DNA of 64,000 bases from Pedobacter steynii (lineage in GTDB: Bacteria; Bacteroidota; Bacteroidia; Sphingobacteriales; Sphingobacteriaceae), in NCBI RefSeq assembly GCF_900103665.1, contig NZ_FNGY01000004.1, forward strand, positions 62,001-126,000, given 5' to 3'. Positions 40,485-49,921 of the stretch are shown one piece after another; the first letter of the stretch is position 1; the number at the start of each line of letters is the position of its first letter. The position numbers and the translations under genes were made by a program. The notes below the pieces were generated by a model. That model did not search any database, was not told the DNA's origin, and saw only the letters and a list, made by a program, of their open reading frames with translations.

Positions 40485-41537
40485 ATGGACATGAATATGC
40501 CAACGATGCCAACGCAAAAAGCGGAACCATCCACACTTGGAAACATTACAGAATTTCCCTTAAACTGGCCACTTACCGGCGACGAAAAACCTGGATCAAC
40601 TCATGAGCTGATCATCAACGATCAGTTTATTTTTGTGACGGGGCAGAACATGAATAAAGTAGCGAAGTTCAATTACCAGGGGGAATTGCTGACCTATTAC
40701 GACATGGAGGAAAACAGCGCGCCACATGGTTTGTTAATTGATATCAAAAGGAGGCTTTGGGTTTCCCTTGAATCACTCGGTCAGGTGGTCCGTCTGGATG
40801 AAAATGGAAATATTGTTCAACGCATTGACGTAAAAATCTACCCGAATGGCACTTCCGGGGCTCCAATTAATACTGCACCGCATGGTATAGGACTCGATGC
40901 AGATGGGGAAACCATTTGGTTTACGGGAAAACGAACCAGTACGATTGGCAAAATCTCTCCTGACGGTCAGGTAAGCCATTTTCAATTAGAAACCCTCGCG
41001 GCACTACCGATCTTTCTATCTGCAGGAAATGGAAGCGGAATGTGGGGAACAGAATTACTGGGCAACAATATCCTGAACATCTCAGCTGAGGGAAAGGTAA
41101 GCGAATACGCAATACCGACCAGCAACAGCAGGCCAATAGCGATCATCAAAGACCCGGTGGAAAACTGCATGTGGTTTACCCAGGAAGCTGGCCTTAACAT
41201 CGGCAGAATAGATGCACAAGGTAACATCAGCGAATACCCCATCCCTGTTGTTCAGCAAAACTCCCGTCTTGCTTCTTTATGCTTTGATGATGAAATGAAT
41301 TTATGGGTGCAGGTCTATGTAGATTTAGACAACCCCAAACCAGAAGGAAGCGACTATCTCCTCAAATTTGACAAATCAATAAGAACCTCCTGTGGCTTTA
41401 CGGTTACAGGTGTCCCCTTTACCACCCATGTAGTTCCGAGCCGCTCGGTGATGATGCACCGCATCAGAAAAGACAAGGATGGCAATTTATGGTTCACCGA
41501 AATGATGCTGGATAGATTGGGAAAGATCACTTTGTAA
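40485..41537 (+). CDS. Virginiamycin B lyase-like beta-propeller protein
   Basis: A 350-residue protein with about seven NHL/Vgb-type propeller blades, shown by repeats such as NTAPHGIGLDADGETIWFTG, STIGKISPDGQVSHFQL, NCMWFTQEAGLNIGRIDAQGNISEYPIP and DKDGNLWFTEMMLDRLGKITL. The last matches the signature of virginiamycin B lyases, which open streptogramin B depsipeptides; many chromosomal relatives have other or unknown roles, so resistance is not established. There is no signal peptide. The stop is followed directly, in the same frame, by a relic of an AraC regulator. Confidence 0.78.
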   Translation: MDMNMPTMPTQKAEPSTLGNITEFPLNWPLTGDEKPGSTHELIINDQFIFVTGQNMNKVAKFNYQGELLTYYDMEENSAPHGLLIDIKRRLWVSLESLGQVVRLDENGNIVQRIDVKIYPNGTSGAPINTAPHGIGLDADGETIWFTGKRTSTIGKISPDGQVSHFQLETLAALPIFLSAGNGSGMWGTELLGNNILNISAEGKVSEYAIPTSNSRPIAIIKDPVENCMWFTQEAGLNIGRIDAQGNISEYPIPVVQQNSRLASLCFDDEMNLWVQVYVDLDNPKPEGSDYLLKFDKSIRTSCGFTVTGVPFTTHVVPSRSVMMHRIRKDKDGNLWFTEMMLDRLGKITL

Positions 41538-41645
41538 AATCGGCTACACTACCAACTGGGATTTGAACATCCTCAGTCTTTTAACAAGTTATTTAAAAGA
41601 AAAACCAATTTATCTCCATTGGAATTCAGACAATCATTTAATTAA
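41538..41645 (+). pseudogene. C-terminal relic of an AraC-family regulator
   Basis: Beginning at the base after the lyase-like stop and in the same phase, 34 codons read NRLHYQLGFEHPQSFNKLFK then RKTNLSPLEFRQSFN and end at a TAA. This is the last helix-turn-helix of an AraC regulator (the YxLGF..P..F.K.FK..T..SP..FR pattern). No start or upstream body exists, so an old AraC gene has been replaced up to its last ~35 codons by the lyase-like gene. Confidence 0.75.
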
Positions 41646-41685
41646 TTTTCGTAGCATTGTGTGCATCTGTTATTTATCAAAAGAT

Positions 41686-42042
41686 ATGTTTCGTTTTTTT
41701 AAATTTTCCGTTTTTGCAGCAGTTATCTGTCAGTTTTTGTTGAGCCTGGTTACTTTGAGTGATGTTTTTATCCACGCCAATCAAACCCGCTTTTATGTGA
41801 TCACAATTGTTGTTGCATTACTTTTTTTGGCAATGGGTCTGGTTGGAGTCGTTGTGTTTCGGAACTTCAGAAACATTCATGAGCACATTTCCGCTGAAAA
41901 ACAAACAAGCTTAGCGCAATCTTCCTTGCGAAAACTACTACTTTTCTTTGGACTGATCGCAATAGTTATTGGCCTGATTTCAGGTTCGTTGTGCTTCGCG
42001 TTAATAGAAAGAATGGCTACTGGGACCGCATTATTTGGCTGA
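41686..42042 (+). CDS. Small three-TM membrane protein, unknown
   Basis: A 118-residue protein starting at ATG 41686. A longer frame to 41563 exists, but its first 41 residues are the AraC relic read in another frame, so the later start is chosen. It has transmembrane segments at about 3-22 (FFKFSVFAAVICQFLLSLV), 34-56 (FYVITIVVALLFLAMGLVGVV) and 85-106 (KLLLFFGLIAIVIGLISGSLC). A short HEHISAEKQTS loop joins the last two. Function unknown. A strong bidirectional terminator follows. Confidence 0.6.
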   Translation: MFRFFKFSVFAAVICQFLLSLVTLSDVFIHANQTRFYVITIVVALLFLAMGLVGVVVFRNFRNIHEHISAEKQTSLAQSSLRKLLLFFGLIAIVIGLISGSLCFALIERMATGTALFG

Positions 42043-42070
42043 TCTCAACAGAACTCATCACAGAAAAAAA

Positions 42071-42103
42071 GCACTAACAGTTTTTACCTGTCAGTGCTTT
42101 TTT
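42071..42103. terminator. Strong bidirectional intrinsic terminator
   Basis: GCACTAACAG (42071-42080) pairs with CTGTCAGTGC (42088-42097, one mismatch) around TTTTTAC, flanked by an A-run on the left and TTTTTT on the right. It serves both the rightward small membrane gene and the leftward MocA oxidoreductase gene. Confidence 0.85.
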
Positions 42104-42134
42104 CATTTGAAACTCAGGAATATTGATACTCCTC

Positions 42135-43586
42135 CTATACCCCAAGGCTCCAGCCCTGGCGGTATTCGCGTTTAACAAATTGATTCACCTCATCAAAATT
42201 AGTAACCCTAAGGTTCTGCTTGTCCCAAAGTAACTTGATGTCTCTTCCTGGATAGTCAAAACCGCTGTCTTTGGCTCTTCTCACATCGGTTCCTCTAATC
42301 GCCAGATTGGCAATTAAAAGTGTCTCTGTAAGCGGGCCAGCCGTTTCAAATGGTGAGCTCAGGTTTATCTTACCATAGCCCGCAATCGCTGCCTCTGCCC
42401 ATTGGGTGTAATGACCGTCAACTCCACCTTCTACCAATGGAGTTTTCCGTTTGGTACGGTCTTCCGCATTCTTCGACAATGGCAATAACCTTGGGTTAGC
42501 ACCATACACATCACACATCATTTTTCCTTTGGTGCCAATGAACAACACGCCATTTGCCCCAAAAGCTTCGTTCGCTTCCAGTTCTTCCGGACGTTCGGGT
42601 TTAATCCCCCCATCCATCCAATGAAGCTCCAGGTTCCCTTTGGTTTTCTTTGTTTTCTCAAAGGTCATGATTACATGACTTGACGGCGGACAACTATCAG
42701 GGAAATACCCTCTTTTAAATTCATCTACATAAATACTTCCAACGCTGCACTGCACATCAATCGGCGTATCCAATCCTAATATTCTGAAAGGTGGCTCCAC
42801 AAGGTGACAGCCCATATCGCCAATCGCACCAGTGCCATAATCCCACCATCCCCTCCAGTTAAAAGGAACCATTTTATCGATGTAGGGCTTGTAAGGGGCA
42901 CAGCCTAACCACAAGTCCCAGTCCAGTTCTTTTGGGATCTCAGCAGCTGTTGAAGGCCAGGTGATTCCCTGAGGCCATACTGGACGGTCCGTCCAGCAGT
43001 ACACCGTTTCCACTTTACCGATCAGGCCGGCATCACACCAGTCCTGCAGCTGTCTTACCCCATCACCGGATGCGCCCTGATTTCCCATCTGGGTAACCAC
43101 CTGGTAACGCTTTGCCGCTTCAGTTAGCTTGCGTGCTTCAAAAATATCGTGTGTTAAAGGTTTCTGAACATATACATGTTTTCCAAGTTGCATTGCTGCC
43201 ATGGCAATCATCGCATGGGTATGGTCCGGTGTTGAAATAACAACACCATCAATGTTTTTGGCTTCTTTATCCAGCATCTGCCGGTAGTCTTTATAATATT
43301 TTGCCTTAGGGAACCGCTTAACCGATCCCGCGGCTCTTCTATCATCAACATCACACAGAAATGCGATATCAGATTTACCACCACTATAGATTCTTTCCAG
43401 ATCGCTCTCCCCTTTTCCACCTACGCCAACGCCAGCAACCATAAGGCGGTCGCTGGGTGCTAAAAATCCTTTCCCACCCAATACATGGCGGGGTACAATC
43501 ATAAATCCTGCCGCTGCCAGGGCGGTGGTTTTAATAAAGTTTCTTCTTGAACTATTTGCCCCTGAATCTTTATTTTCTTCAGTCAT
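42135..43586 (-). CDS. Tat-exported Gfo/Idh/MocA family oxidoreductase
   Basis: A 483-residue dehydrogenase with a twin-arginine signal (SSRRNFIKTTALAAAGFMIV), a Rossmann NAD(P)-binding domain (VAGVGVGGKGESDLERI, VDGVVISTPDHTHAMIAMAAM) and the family EKP-type motif as VYVQKPLTHDIFEARKL. The C-terminal substrate domain has typical WDLWLGCAPYKPY and GTGAIGDMGCHLVEPPF. Such periplasmic enzymes oxidise or reduce sugars at C-3 in Bacteroidota 3-keto-glycoside routes, paired with DUF1080 hydrolases. It is downstream of the DUF1080 protein and the second oxidoreductase, likely in one operon. The sugar substrate is unknown. Confidence 0.9.
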   Translation of the reverse strand: MTEENKDSGANSSRRNFIKTTALAAAGFMIVPRHVLGGKGFLAPSDRLMVAGVGVGGKGESDLERIYSGGKSDIAFLCDVDDRRAAGSVKRFPKAKYYKDYRQMLDKEAKNIDGVVISTPDHTHAMIAMAAMQLGKHVYVQKPLTHDIFEARKLTEAAKRYQVVTQMGNQGASGDGVRQLQDWCDAGLIGKVETVYCWTDRPVWPQGITWPSTAAEIPKELDWDLWLGCAPYKPYIDKMVPFNWRGWWDYGTGAIGDMGCHLVEPPFRILGLDTPIDVQCSVGSIYVDEFKRGYFPDSCPPSSHVIMTFEKTKKTKGNLELHWMDGGIKPERPEELEANEAFGANGVLFIGTKGKMMCDVYGANPRLLPLSKNAEDRTKRKTPLVEGGVDGHYTQWAEAAIAGYGKINLSSPFETAGPLTETLLIANLAIRGTDVRRAKDSGFDYPGRDIKLLWDKQNLRVTNFDEVNQFVKREYRQGWSLGV

Positions 43587-43655
43587 TTTTTTATTCTTTT
43601 GTCGTATTCATATGATTTGCCTTTCTTCCAGGCAGGTTATTCGCCTTTGTACAGG

Positions 43656-46600
43656 TTATTTCCCTTTGCTCAGGTCTTTAATTCTGATGTTCCTGAACTG
43701 TACCGGGGAACCATGACCAAGGAAGCCAATATGGCCGCTGTTGCGCAATAATCCGGGATGAGGCTGACCATCAGCTGCGCCATTTTTTCTGGCATCAGTA
43801 ATGTCTGCATCAAGAATCACCGTTCCGTTCAGGATCACTTTAATTTTAGGACCTTTTACAATCACCTCTTCATAATTCCATTCTCCTACAGGCTTTAAAA
43901 AGCCTCTTTTTGCAGGAACTGTACCATAGATAGAACCATGATACTGGTAAACATGCAGGTCTTTATAAATTGGTGCTTCGCTATCCAGGATTTGTAGTTC
44001 CATCCCTTCATAAGCAGCATCACCTGTTAAAGGAGCTCTGATCCCTAAACCATTATTTGCTCCCGGTGTCAATTGAAACTCAAAACGGTAAACGAAATCA
44101 CTAAATTCTTCTTTGGTAAATAAGTTACCACCTGAGCCTTTTCCTGGTTTTGGACGAATGGCAATGTTTCCGTCTTCGATCACATAATCGGTAGTATTGC
44201 CCATCCAGTTGTGCATATTCGTACCATCAAAAAGCACTTTATAACCTTCCTTTTTCTCCTGAGCAGTCAATTCAAAAGGTTTCACACGTGGAAGCTCCCT
44301 GATGTACAGATCGCGGTAAGCTACCGGAGAACCATGTGCCTGAAGCTCGATCTGCTCCTCTGCAAAAATCGCCATATTTCTATCCCAGTAATTTTCCAGA
44401 ATTACATTGTCAGTTACCAGCACACCGTTTAAATAAACCGTAACACGGTCGCCTTTCATCAAAATACGGAAGGTATTCCACTCATCCAGTTTATTATCAG
44501 CCACCTTCAATGGTTTGCTTTCATTCACCTGATTGTTATACAGGCCACCTGAACCTACCTGGGCACCTACTTTTGTACGTGCATTGTCCCAGATCTGAAC
44601 CTGAGGCGTGCCACGAAGGTAGATCCCTGCATCGCCCTCTCCTTTTTTATCATCGATGATTTTCCAGTCTACCAGCATTTCAAAATCACCGTATTTTTTA
44701 GCCGTAACCAGGTTGTCACCATGGCTCGCAAACTGTAATTCACCATTGGCTACTTTCCAGCTATCAACTGCTTTTGCATCCGCTTTCTTCTGTTCAGCTT
44801 CCAATGTTTTGGCATCCATTTTCGAACGCTTAATCGGGTCTGCCACAAAGCCTTTCCATCCTGTTAAGTCGGTTCCGTTAAACATAGATACGAAACCCGC
44901 TCCTGCTTTCATTTCAGCAATATACTTGCGCATTCCTTCTTTTTGATAACCGCTATCACCACCGGTGATCACAGCGATCGTTTTATTCAGCAATCCTTTA
45001 ACCAGATCTCCGTTATACTCACCGGCCAAAGTAATGTTCATTACTGCATTTGCAGCAGTCTGCTGTAATGCAGCATCGTCTAAATATTTACCTGCAAAAA
45101 CAATCGCATTGAAACATTTAGCCTGTTCAGCAGCCTTTAGTATCTGATTTTTTTGCTCCGGGCTTTGCGCTACTGCCATCGCATTGCGAAGCAATAACAA
45201 TTTCTGTTCTGCAGGGGCAGCGCTTTCTCTTACCGCACGCAAATAACCATTTAACGCAGTATTCAGGAAAGCAGGATTTTTTGTCTCACGGGCAATCTTA
45301 ATCAATGCTGCCGCGGCGTTACCATCAACCCAGGCAGATAAAGCCTCTAAAGCCGCCTGCTGAGTTTGCTCATTACCGGAAGCATAGCCATCAGACACCG
45401 CTTTTAATGACTTTTCAGATCCTAAATTTGCAAGGACTTTATAGTACAATAATTTCTTATTTTCCGGAGCGGTATTCATTTGCTGCAATACGGCATCCAC
45501 CTGTGCGGTCTTATCGCCAGGGCCATTTACGGCTGCAATAATTGCCGCCTGTACCGCCAGTTCCTGTGTTCCGGAATTTTCATTAAGTAAGGTAAACAAC
45601 TGAGGTAAATCACCATTTACGACCACAGCACTTAAAGCAGTATATGCCGCTTGTTGTACCTGTGGGTTTTTACTTTTCATTTGCGTATAAACGGCATTCA
45701 ATTGTGTATTTGCAGCACGCGAGGCAAGGATATTGATCAATGCCACCTGTACTTCCGGTTTTGCGCCGGGAATTGCAGCAGCAACTTTTGCCGGAATGTC
45801 ATTACCCTTCATGCGGTCGATCACTCCGGAAACAGCAGCAATATCGGTCGCATCACCTTTGCCCATTACCTTCAGCAAATCGCCAAGAACCTGTTCCTGG
45901 CCAATATTTGTAGCCGCATTTATCGCCGACAGTTTAACCTGCTGATTTTTACTCTTCAATAATTTTAGTATCGCAGGCAATGCTGCTGTTGCATTGCTTT
46001 CGCCAAGCATGTACACGATATCAGCTTTCGCTTCATCATCCACCTGTCCCAGTTTTTTAACCCATGCCCCGGTTGAAGCCTCAGTGATATACGGAACCGC
46101 GAACTTTAAGGCTGCGGCACGATACGCTGCATTCTTATCGCCGGCAGCATCCAGCAGAATTTGTTGATTGCCTTCTTTATTTGCCGCTACTAAAATCTTT
46201 AAAGCAGCAGTGCGAACACTTACATGCTCATCAGCAGCAGTTTTACTTAATAGTTTTTTTCCGATTTGTTCTGCCATTGCAGTGTTCCCATTTTCCGATA
46301 ACTGTGTTGCATAGATCAGGTAATTGGCAGTCGCATTGGTGTTTTCATATTTATATCCGCTTTTTTCGGCTGCTGCAGCGAGTACATTTTCTGAAGATGG
46401 GTCTGCAATATAAGCAAGTGCATATAAAGCTACATTGGCTGTATTTACGTCATTACTCACTGCAAGGGCATTAATCGCCGGAGCAGCATCCTTAAAACGG
46501 CTGTCGCCTAAAGCTTCAATGATGGAAAGTTTTGCAGCACCATTTGCCTGGCCCAGGGCATTTAACAAGGTTGTTTTTGAGGCAACAGTATTGATTTTAA

Positions 46601-47075
46601 CCAGGGCTCTGCCTGCAGGGTCAGCCAATAGCGGATCTGTTAAAAAACCTTGTAAACAGGAAATCGCATCATCTTTACCCACAAGTTCCAGCTGGCTGAT
46701 GATAAATGATTTGTTTTGCGGATCAGTAAGCTTCGGTAACGCTTTACAATAAGCCGCAACCGCCATTTTCCGCAAGTTTTCCTGTCCGGTTTGGGTAACA
46801 TACCCAGAGAAACCGCCAATTGCATATTCCAGCAGCGCGTTATTTCCCTTGCCCGGTGCAGTAAGTCCGGTAATTAAAGTGATATACCCATCTTCTCCCA
46901 GCTGAGAGATGTCGTTCATGTTATTTTTTAACAGTCCTGCATCCTTTGCAGGCATTTGAGCAAGCAAATCCGCAATGCGTGTCGTTATTGTACGTTGGTC
47001 AGTTTTCTGCTGTGCCTGTGCTGCATTTTGTAGCATGATTGCGGCCAGCAGGATAAAGAATATCTTTCTTATCAT
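43656..47075 (-). CDS. HEAT-repeat protein with two DUF1080 (3-keto-disaccharide hydrolase-like) domains
   Basis: An 1139-residue exported protein with a Sec signal (AAIMLQNAAQAQQ). Residues ~25-735 are Ala/Leu-rich helical HEAT-like repeats (AVSNDVNTANVALYALAYIA, KSKNQQVKLSAINAATNIGQ, SKNPQVQQAAYTALSAVV). Two DUF1080/LamG-like jelly-roll domains follow: ~735-925 (SMFNGTDLTGWKGFV, DAGIYLRGTPQVQIWD, WNTFRILMKGDRVTVYLNG) and ~940-1135 (VLFDGTNMHNWMGNT, NGLGIRAPLTGDAAYEGMEL, YEEVIVKGPKIKVILNG). The family includes 3-keto-disaccharide hydrolases. The long HEAT scaffold with two catalytic-type domains is a large architecture. It lies between two MocA oxidoreductases on the same strand. Confidence 0.9.
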   Translation of the reverse strand: MIRKIFFILLAAIMLQNAAQAQQKTDQRTITTRIADLLAQMPAKDAGLLKNNMNDISQLGEDGYITLITGLTAPGKGNNALLEYAIGGFSGYVTQTGQENLRKMAVAAYCKALPKLTDPQNKSFIISQLELVGKDDAISCLQGFLTDPLLADPAGRALVKINTVASKTTLLNALGQANGAAKLSIIEALGDSRFKDAAPAINALAVSNDVNTANVALYALAYIADPSSENVLAAAAEKSGYKYENTNATANYLIYATQLSENGNTAMAEQIGKKLLSKTAADEHVSVRTAALKILVAANKEGNQQILLDAAGDKNAAYRAAALKFAVPYITEASTGAWVKKLGQVDDEAKADIVYMLGESNATAALPAILKLLKSKNQQVKLSAINAATNIGQEQVLGDLLKVMGKGDATDIAAVSGVIDRMKGNDIPAKVAAAIPGAKPEVQVALINILASRAANTQLNAVYTQMKSKNPQVQQAAYTALSAVVVNGDLPQLFTLLNENSGTQELAVQAAIIAAVNGPGDKTAQVDAVLQQMNTAPENKKLLYYKVLANLGSEKSLKAVSDGYASGNEQTQQAALEALSAWVDGNAAAALIKIARETKNPAFLNTALNGYLRAVRESAAPAEQKLLLLRNAMAVAQSPEQKNQILKAAEQAKCFNAIVFAGKYLDDAALQQTAANAVMNITLAGEYNGDLVKGLLNKTIAVITGGDSGYQKEGMRKYIAEMKAGAGFVSMFNGTDLTGWKGFVADPIKRSKMDAKTLEAEQKKADAKAVDSWKVANGELQFASHGDNLVTAKKYGDFEMLVDWKIIDDKKGEGDAGIYLRGTPQVQIWDNARTKVGAQVGSGGLYNNQVNESKPLKVADNKLDEWNTFRILMKGDRVTVYLNGVLVTDNVILENYWDRNMAIFAEEQIELQAHGSPVAYRDLYIRELPRVKPFELTAQEKKEGYKVLFDGTNMHNWMGNTTDYVIEDGNIAIRPKPGKGSGGNLFTKEEFSDFVYRFEFQLTPGANNGLGIRAPLTGDAAYEGMELQILDSEAPIYKDLHVYQYHGSIYGTVPAKRGFLKPVGEWNYEEVIVKGPKIKVILNGTVILDADITDARKNGAADGQPHPGLLRNSGHIGFLGHGSPVQFRNIRIKDLSKGK

Positions 47076-47126
47076 TATGATATGTGTAAAATGTTAATCT
47101 GAATTGTATTTAAAACCGCTATTTAA

Positions 47127-48407
47127 TTAGATAGAAAAAGGCGCGCGCATTACAGGATTAATAAGCCTGTTTGCACCTTCATCATCAATAAACTCCTGTT
47201 TTACAGGATCAAACTTTAAGGAGCGACCCAATCTCAATGCGATCAGTCCCATATTTACAATATTACATGAGCGATGTCCGTTCTCTTCATTTAAGGCAAA
47301 TTTTTGTCTGGTTTTAACAGAGGTTACAAAATCTGTCATTTGCGGTGCAGGCTCAGGGAATGCAGCCAATTTCCTTTCCAGGTCTGGTATATCTGATTTA
47401 AACCCAGGATACAGTTTTCCTTTAGGCCCTTCAATATAAGGGACATTGGTATCTTTTCCTTCGCCATCTAAAATGATCTGGCAGCCATCCGCATAAGTAT
47501 AAGTGATTCTTCTCCAGGTGCCAACGGCATCTGTATGTTGTTGCGGGGCATCTATTTCCACAGAAACCGGACTGGTATTGTCTTTTCCTAAGAAATACTG
47601 GATCGGATCGATATAATGTTGTCCCATATCACTCAGACCACCACCATCATAATCCCAGTAACCACGGAAAGTCTGATGAACCCGGTGTTCATTATAAGGT
47701 TTGTAAGGTGCCGGGCCAAGCCACCTGTCGTAATCCAGTTCCGGTGGTACTGGCTGAGGGGCGAGATTGTCCTTTCCTACCCAATAAAATTTCCAGTCGT
47801 AACCCGTATGTTTTCCTACGGTCACCTTTAAAGGCCATCCCAACATACCACTGTCCACTAATTTTTTTACAGGTTTCACAGTGGTTCCCATTCCGTAAAA
47901 AGTATCTTTAAATCTAAACCAGGTATTTAAGCGGAACATGCTGCCATGTTTCTGTACGGCCTCCATCACTCGTTTCCCTTCTCCAATGGTATGCGTCATC
48001 GGCTTTTCACACCAGATGTCCTTGCCTGCATTCGCTGCATCAACGGACATGATGCCATGCCAGTGTGGTGGTGTGGCGATGTGTACGATATCTACTTCAG
48101 GTAATTTAAGCAGTTCCCGGTAATCGCTAAAGGTTTTAACGCCTTTATCTAACATGGAAGTTGCTTTTTCAATGTGTCTGGTATCCACGTCGCAAATGGC
48201 TACAACCTGTGTTCCATCATAACCGAAATGGCCCCGGCCCATAGAGCCAACACCGATTACGGCTTTTGTTAAGCGGTCGCTGGGCGCAATAAAGCCCGTA
48301 CCGCCCAGTACGTAACGTGGCACTATGGTAAATGCCGCGAGCCCGACGGCGGCTTTTGTAATAAAATCTCTTCTGGTATTGGTTTCGTTTGTGTGTTTTG
48401 GTTCCAT
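47127..48407 (-). CDS. Tat-exported Gfo/Idh/MocA family oxidoreductase
   Basis: A 426-residue enzyme with a twin-arginine signal (NTRRDFITKAAVGLAAFTIV), Rossmann fold (KAVIGVGSMGRGHFGYDG) and the EKP motif DIWCEKPMTHTIGEGKRVM, where the conserved lysine contacts substrate and cofactor. The C-terminal part shares DRWLGPAPYKPYNEHRVH and GGGLSDMGQHYIDP with its partner at 42135-43586, so the two are paralogues, perhaps acting on opposite ends of an oxidation-reduction cycle. It is the first gene of the leftward operon and is divergent from a ROK regulator across a 227-base AT-rich promoter. Confidence 0.9.
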   Translation of the reverse strand: MEPKHTNETNTRRDFITKAAVGLAAFTIVPRYVLGGTGFIAPSDRLTKAVIGVGSMGRGHFGYDGTQVVAICDVDTRHIEKATSMLDKGVKTFSDYRELLKLPEVDIVHIATPPHWHGIMSVDAANAGKDIWCEKPMTHTIGEGKRVMEAVQKHGSMFRLNTWFRFKDTFYGMGTTVKPVKKLVDSGMLGWPLKVTVGKHTGYDWKFYWVGKDNLAPQPVPPELDYDRWLGPAPYKPYNEHRVHQTFRGYWDYDGGGLSDMGQHYIDPIQYFLGKDNTSPVSVEIDAPQQHTDAVGTWRRITYTYADGCQIILDGEGKDTNVPYIEGPKGKLYPGFKSDIPDLERKLAAFPEPAPQMTDFVTSVKTRQKFALNEENGHRSCNIVNMGLIALRLGRSLKFDPVKQEFIDDEGANRLINPVMRAPFSI

Positions 48408-48533
48408 TGTTAATTAATTGGTGTTACGAAAAATTAAAATGTGGTTAGGTTGTTATGGGTAAAAAGATACTCGTTGTGGAAAACAAACTATAAATAAGTC
48501 TGTTTGGCTTAGGAAATATAATGACATTTTTTA

Positions 48534-48602
48534 TTTAAGTTTATCAATAAACTGATTTTTTTAATAAAAAAACTTAGTTTAATAAAATTTTCACTTAAGT
48601 TG
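48534..48602. promoter_or_regulatory. Three TTAAGTTT/CTTAAGTT-like sites in the ROK/MocA divergent promoter
   Basis: Within the 227-base AT-rich gap between divergent starts are TTTAAGTTT (48534-48542), AACTTAGTTT (48571-48580) and ACTTAAGTTG (48593-48602), near-copies of a short palindrome. They lie upstream of the ROK gene and could be operator sites for the sugar-responsive ROK protein. Confidence 0.35.
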
Positions 48603-48634
48603 ACGAACCTTATCTCAATAAATACACTTAGCCA

Positions 48635-49921
48635 ATGGATCTTTCCTTATTAAAGAATATAATACTATCAGAAAGTAAAAACGATAAGCAACTCACCCAT
48701 AAATACAAAATATTAAAGCACCTGTTCTCTACAGGCTCTTCTTCTATTTCTGCGCTCTGTGATGCCGTAGGCCTGAGTACGCCGAGCATGATCAAGCTTT
48801 TGGCAGATTTGCTGACGACAGGCTGGGTCGAAAAAAAAGGGAGTGGATTGTCTATCGGCGGACGGAGGCCTGATTTATATACTTTAAAAAATGAAAGAGC
48901 ACTGATCATCTGTATAGATATTGAGTTGTTTCATACCAAAATAGCCATTTTGGATAACAACTGTAATTTTATGACGCAGGTAAAAACTGTTTCTTTGCCT
49001 ATTTCTAAAAACAGAACTGATTTCTTTTCCATTTTACTTCCGCACCTCGAGGAGATACAACAATCCGCTGCCATTGATCAAAGCCTGATCATTGGTTGTT
49101 ATGTGGGCATGCCAGGCCTGGTGAACACGGAAAAAGGCGAAAATTACAGCTACCTGATCGACAATCAGGAAAGCAGCGCACTGGTACAAGCCTTTGAAAA
49201 AGCCCTTCATTTACCGGTAATTGTACAGAACGATATGGCCGGATCAGCGATAGCGGAATTTCGACATGGGCTCGCCAAAGGCAAAAAGAATGCATTGGTA
49301 TTGCTAATGGATTGGGGTGTCGGACTGGGGATCATCATGGATGGCAAATTAAGAAGAGGTGCTACCGGTTTTGCCGGCGAATTCGGGCACATTCCTTTTA
49401 TTGAAAACGGAGCGCTTTGTTACTGCGGAAAACACGGTTGCCTGGAAACCATCGCCTCTGGAAATGCTTTATCAAAAACGGCGAAAGAAGGCCTTTTATT
49501 AGGTAAGAAATCAATGTTAAACGAGCTCTCGAAAGAAGAACTGGAAAGGATTGAACCAGAAGCAATTATAAACGCAGCGAACAGAGGCGATCAATATGCT
49601 ATCCAGCTGTTGTCTAACGTTGGGGCCAATATGGGGAAAGGGATCTCTATACTTATCCAGCTATTTAATCCGGAACTCATTGTGTTAAGCGGACAAATTG
49701 CCAAAGCAAAGCAGTATATCACGTTGCCTATGCAACAATCTATAAATACCTACTGTATGACACAGATCAGAGAAAAAATGGTGATTGCTTCTTCTGAACT
49801 TGGCGAAAATTCCAGACTTTTAGGTTATGCAACAGATGGTATCGACCGGTTGTTAGATGCTTATCTACTAAAAACAAATAGCATAAAGAAGTCGAAAAAA
49901 GAAATCAACTTGATTTTATGA
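48635..49921 (+). CDS. ROK-family transcriptional regulator
   Basis: A 428-residue ROK regulator. The N-terminal winged HTH (SISALCDAVGLSTPSMIKLLADLLTTGWVE) precedes a sugar-kinase-like domain with the phosphate motif, the VLLMDWGVGLGIIMDGKL strand, the ROK signature GFAGEFGHIPF, and the zinc-binding CYCGKHGCLETIASG loop. Such NagC/XylR-type proteins sense sugars. Divergence from the MocA-DUF1080 operon makes it the likely local regulator. It converges on and overlaps the vWA-like gene by six bases. Confidence 0.88.
   Translation: MDLSLLKNIILSESKNDKQLTHKYKILKHLFSTGSSSISALCDAVGLSTPSMIKLLADLLTTGWVEKKGSGLSIGGRRPDLYTLKNERALIICIDIELFHTKIAILDNNCNFMTQVKTVSLPISKNRTDFFSILLPHLEEIQQSAAIDQSLIIGCYVGMPGLVNTEKGENYSYLIDNQESSALVQAFEKALHLPVIVQNDMAGSAIAEFRHGLAKGKKNALVLLMDWGVGLGIIMDGKLRRGATGFAGEFGHIPFIENGALCYCGKHGCLETIASGNALSKTAKEGLLLGKKSMLNELSKEELERIEPEAIINAANRGDQYAIQLLSNVGANMGKGISILIQLFNPELIVLSGQIAKAKQYITLPMQQSINTYCMTQIREKMVIASSELGENSRLLGYATDGIDRLLDAYLLKTNSIKKSKKEINLIL

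Noticed and set aside
40485..41537. Calling it a streptogramin resistance lyase
   Set aside because: Many propellers of this family in soil Bacteroidota have no proven lyase activity.
41563..41685. N-terminal extension of the small membrane protein
   Set aside because: These 41 codons overlap the AraC relic, which is convincing in the other frame; the later ATG gives a normal start to a membrane segment.
45651..46752. Rightward ORFs inside the HEAT-DUF1080 gene
   Set aside because: They are shadows of Ala/Leu-rich helical repeats on the other strand.
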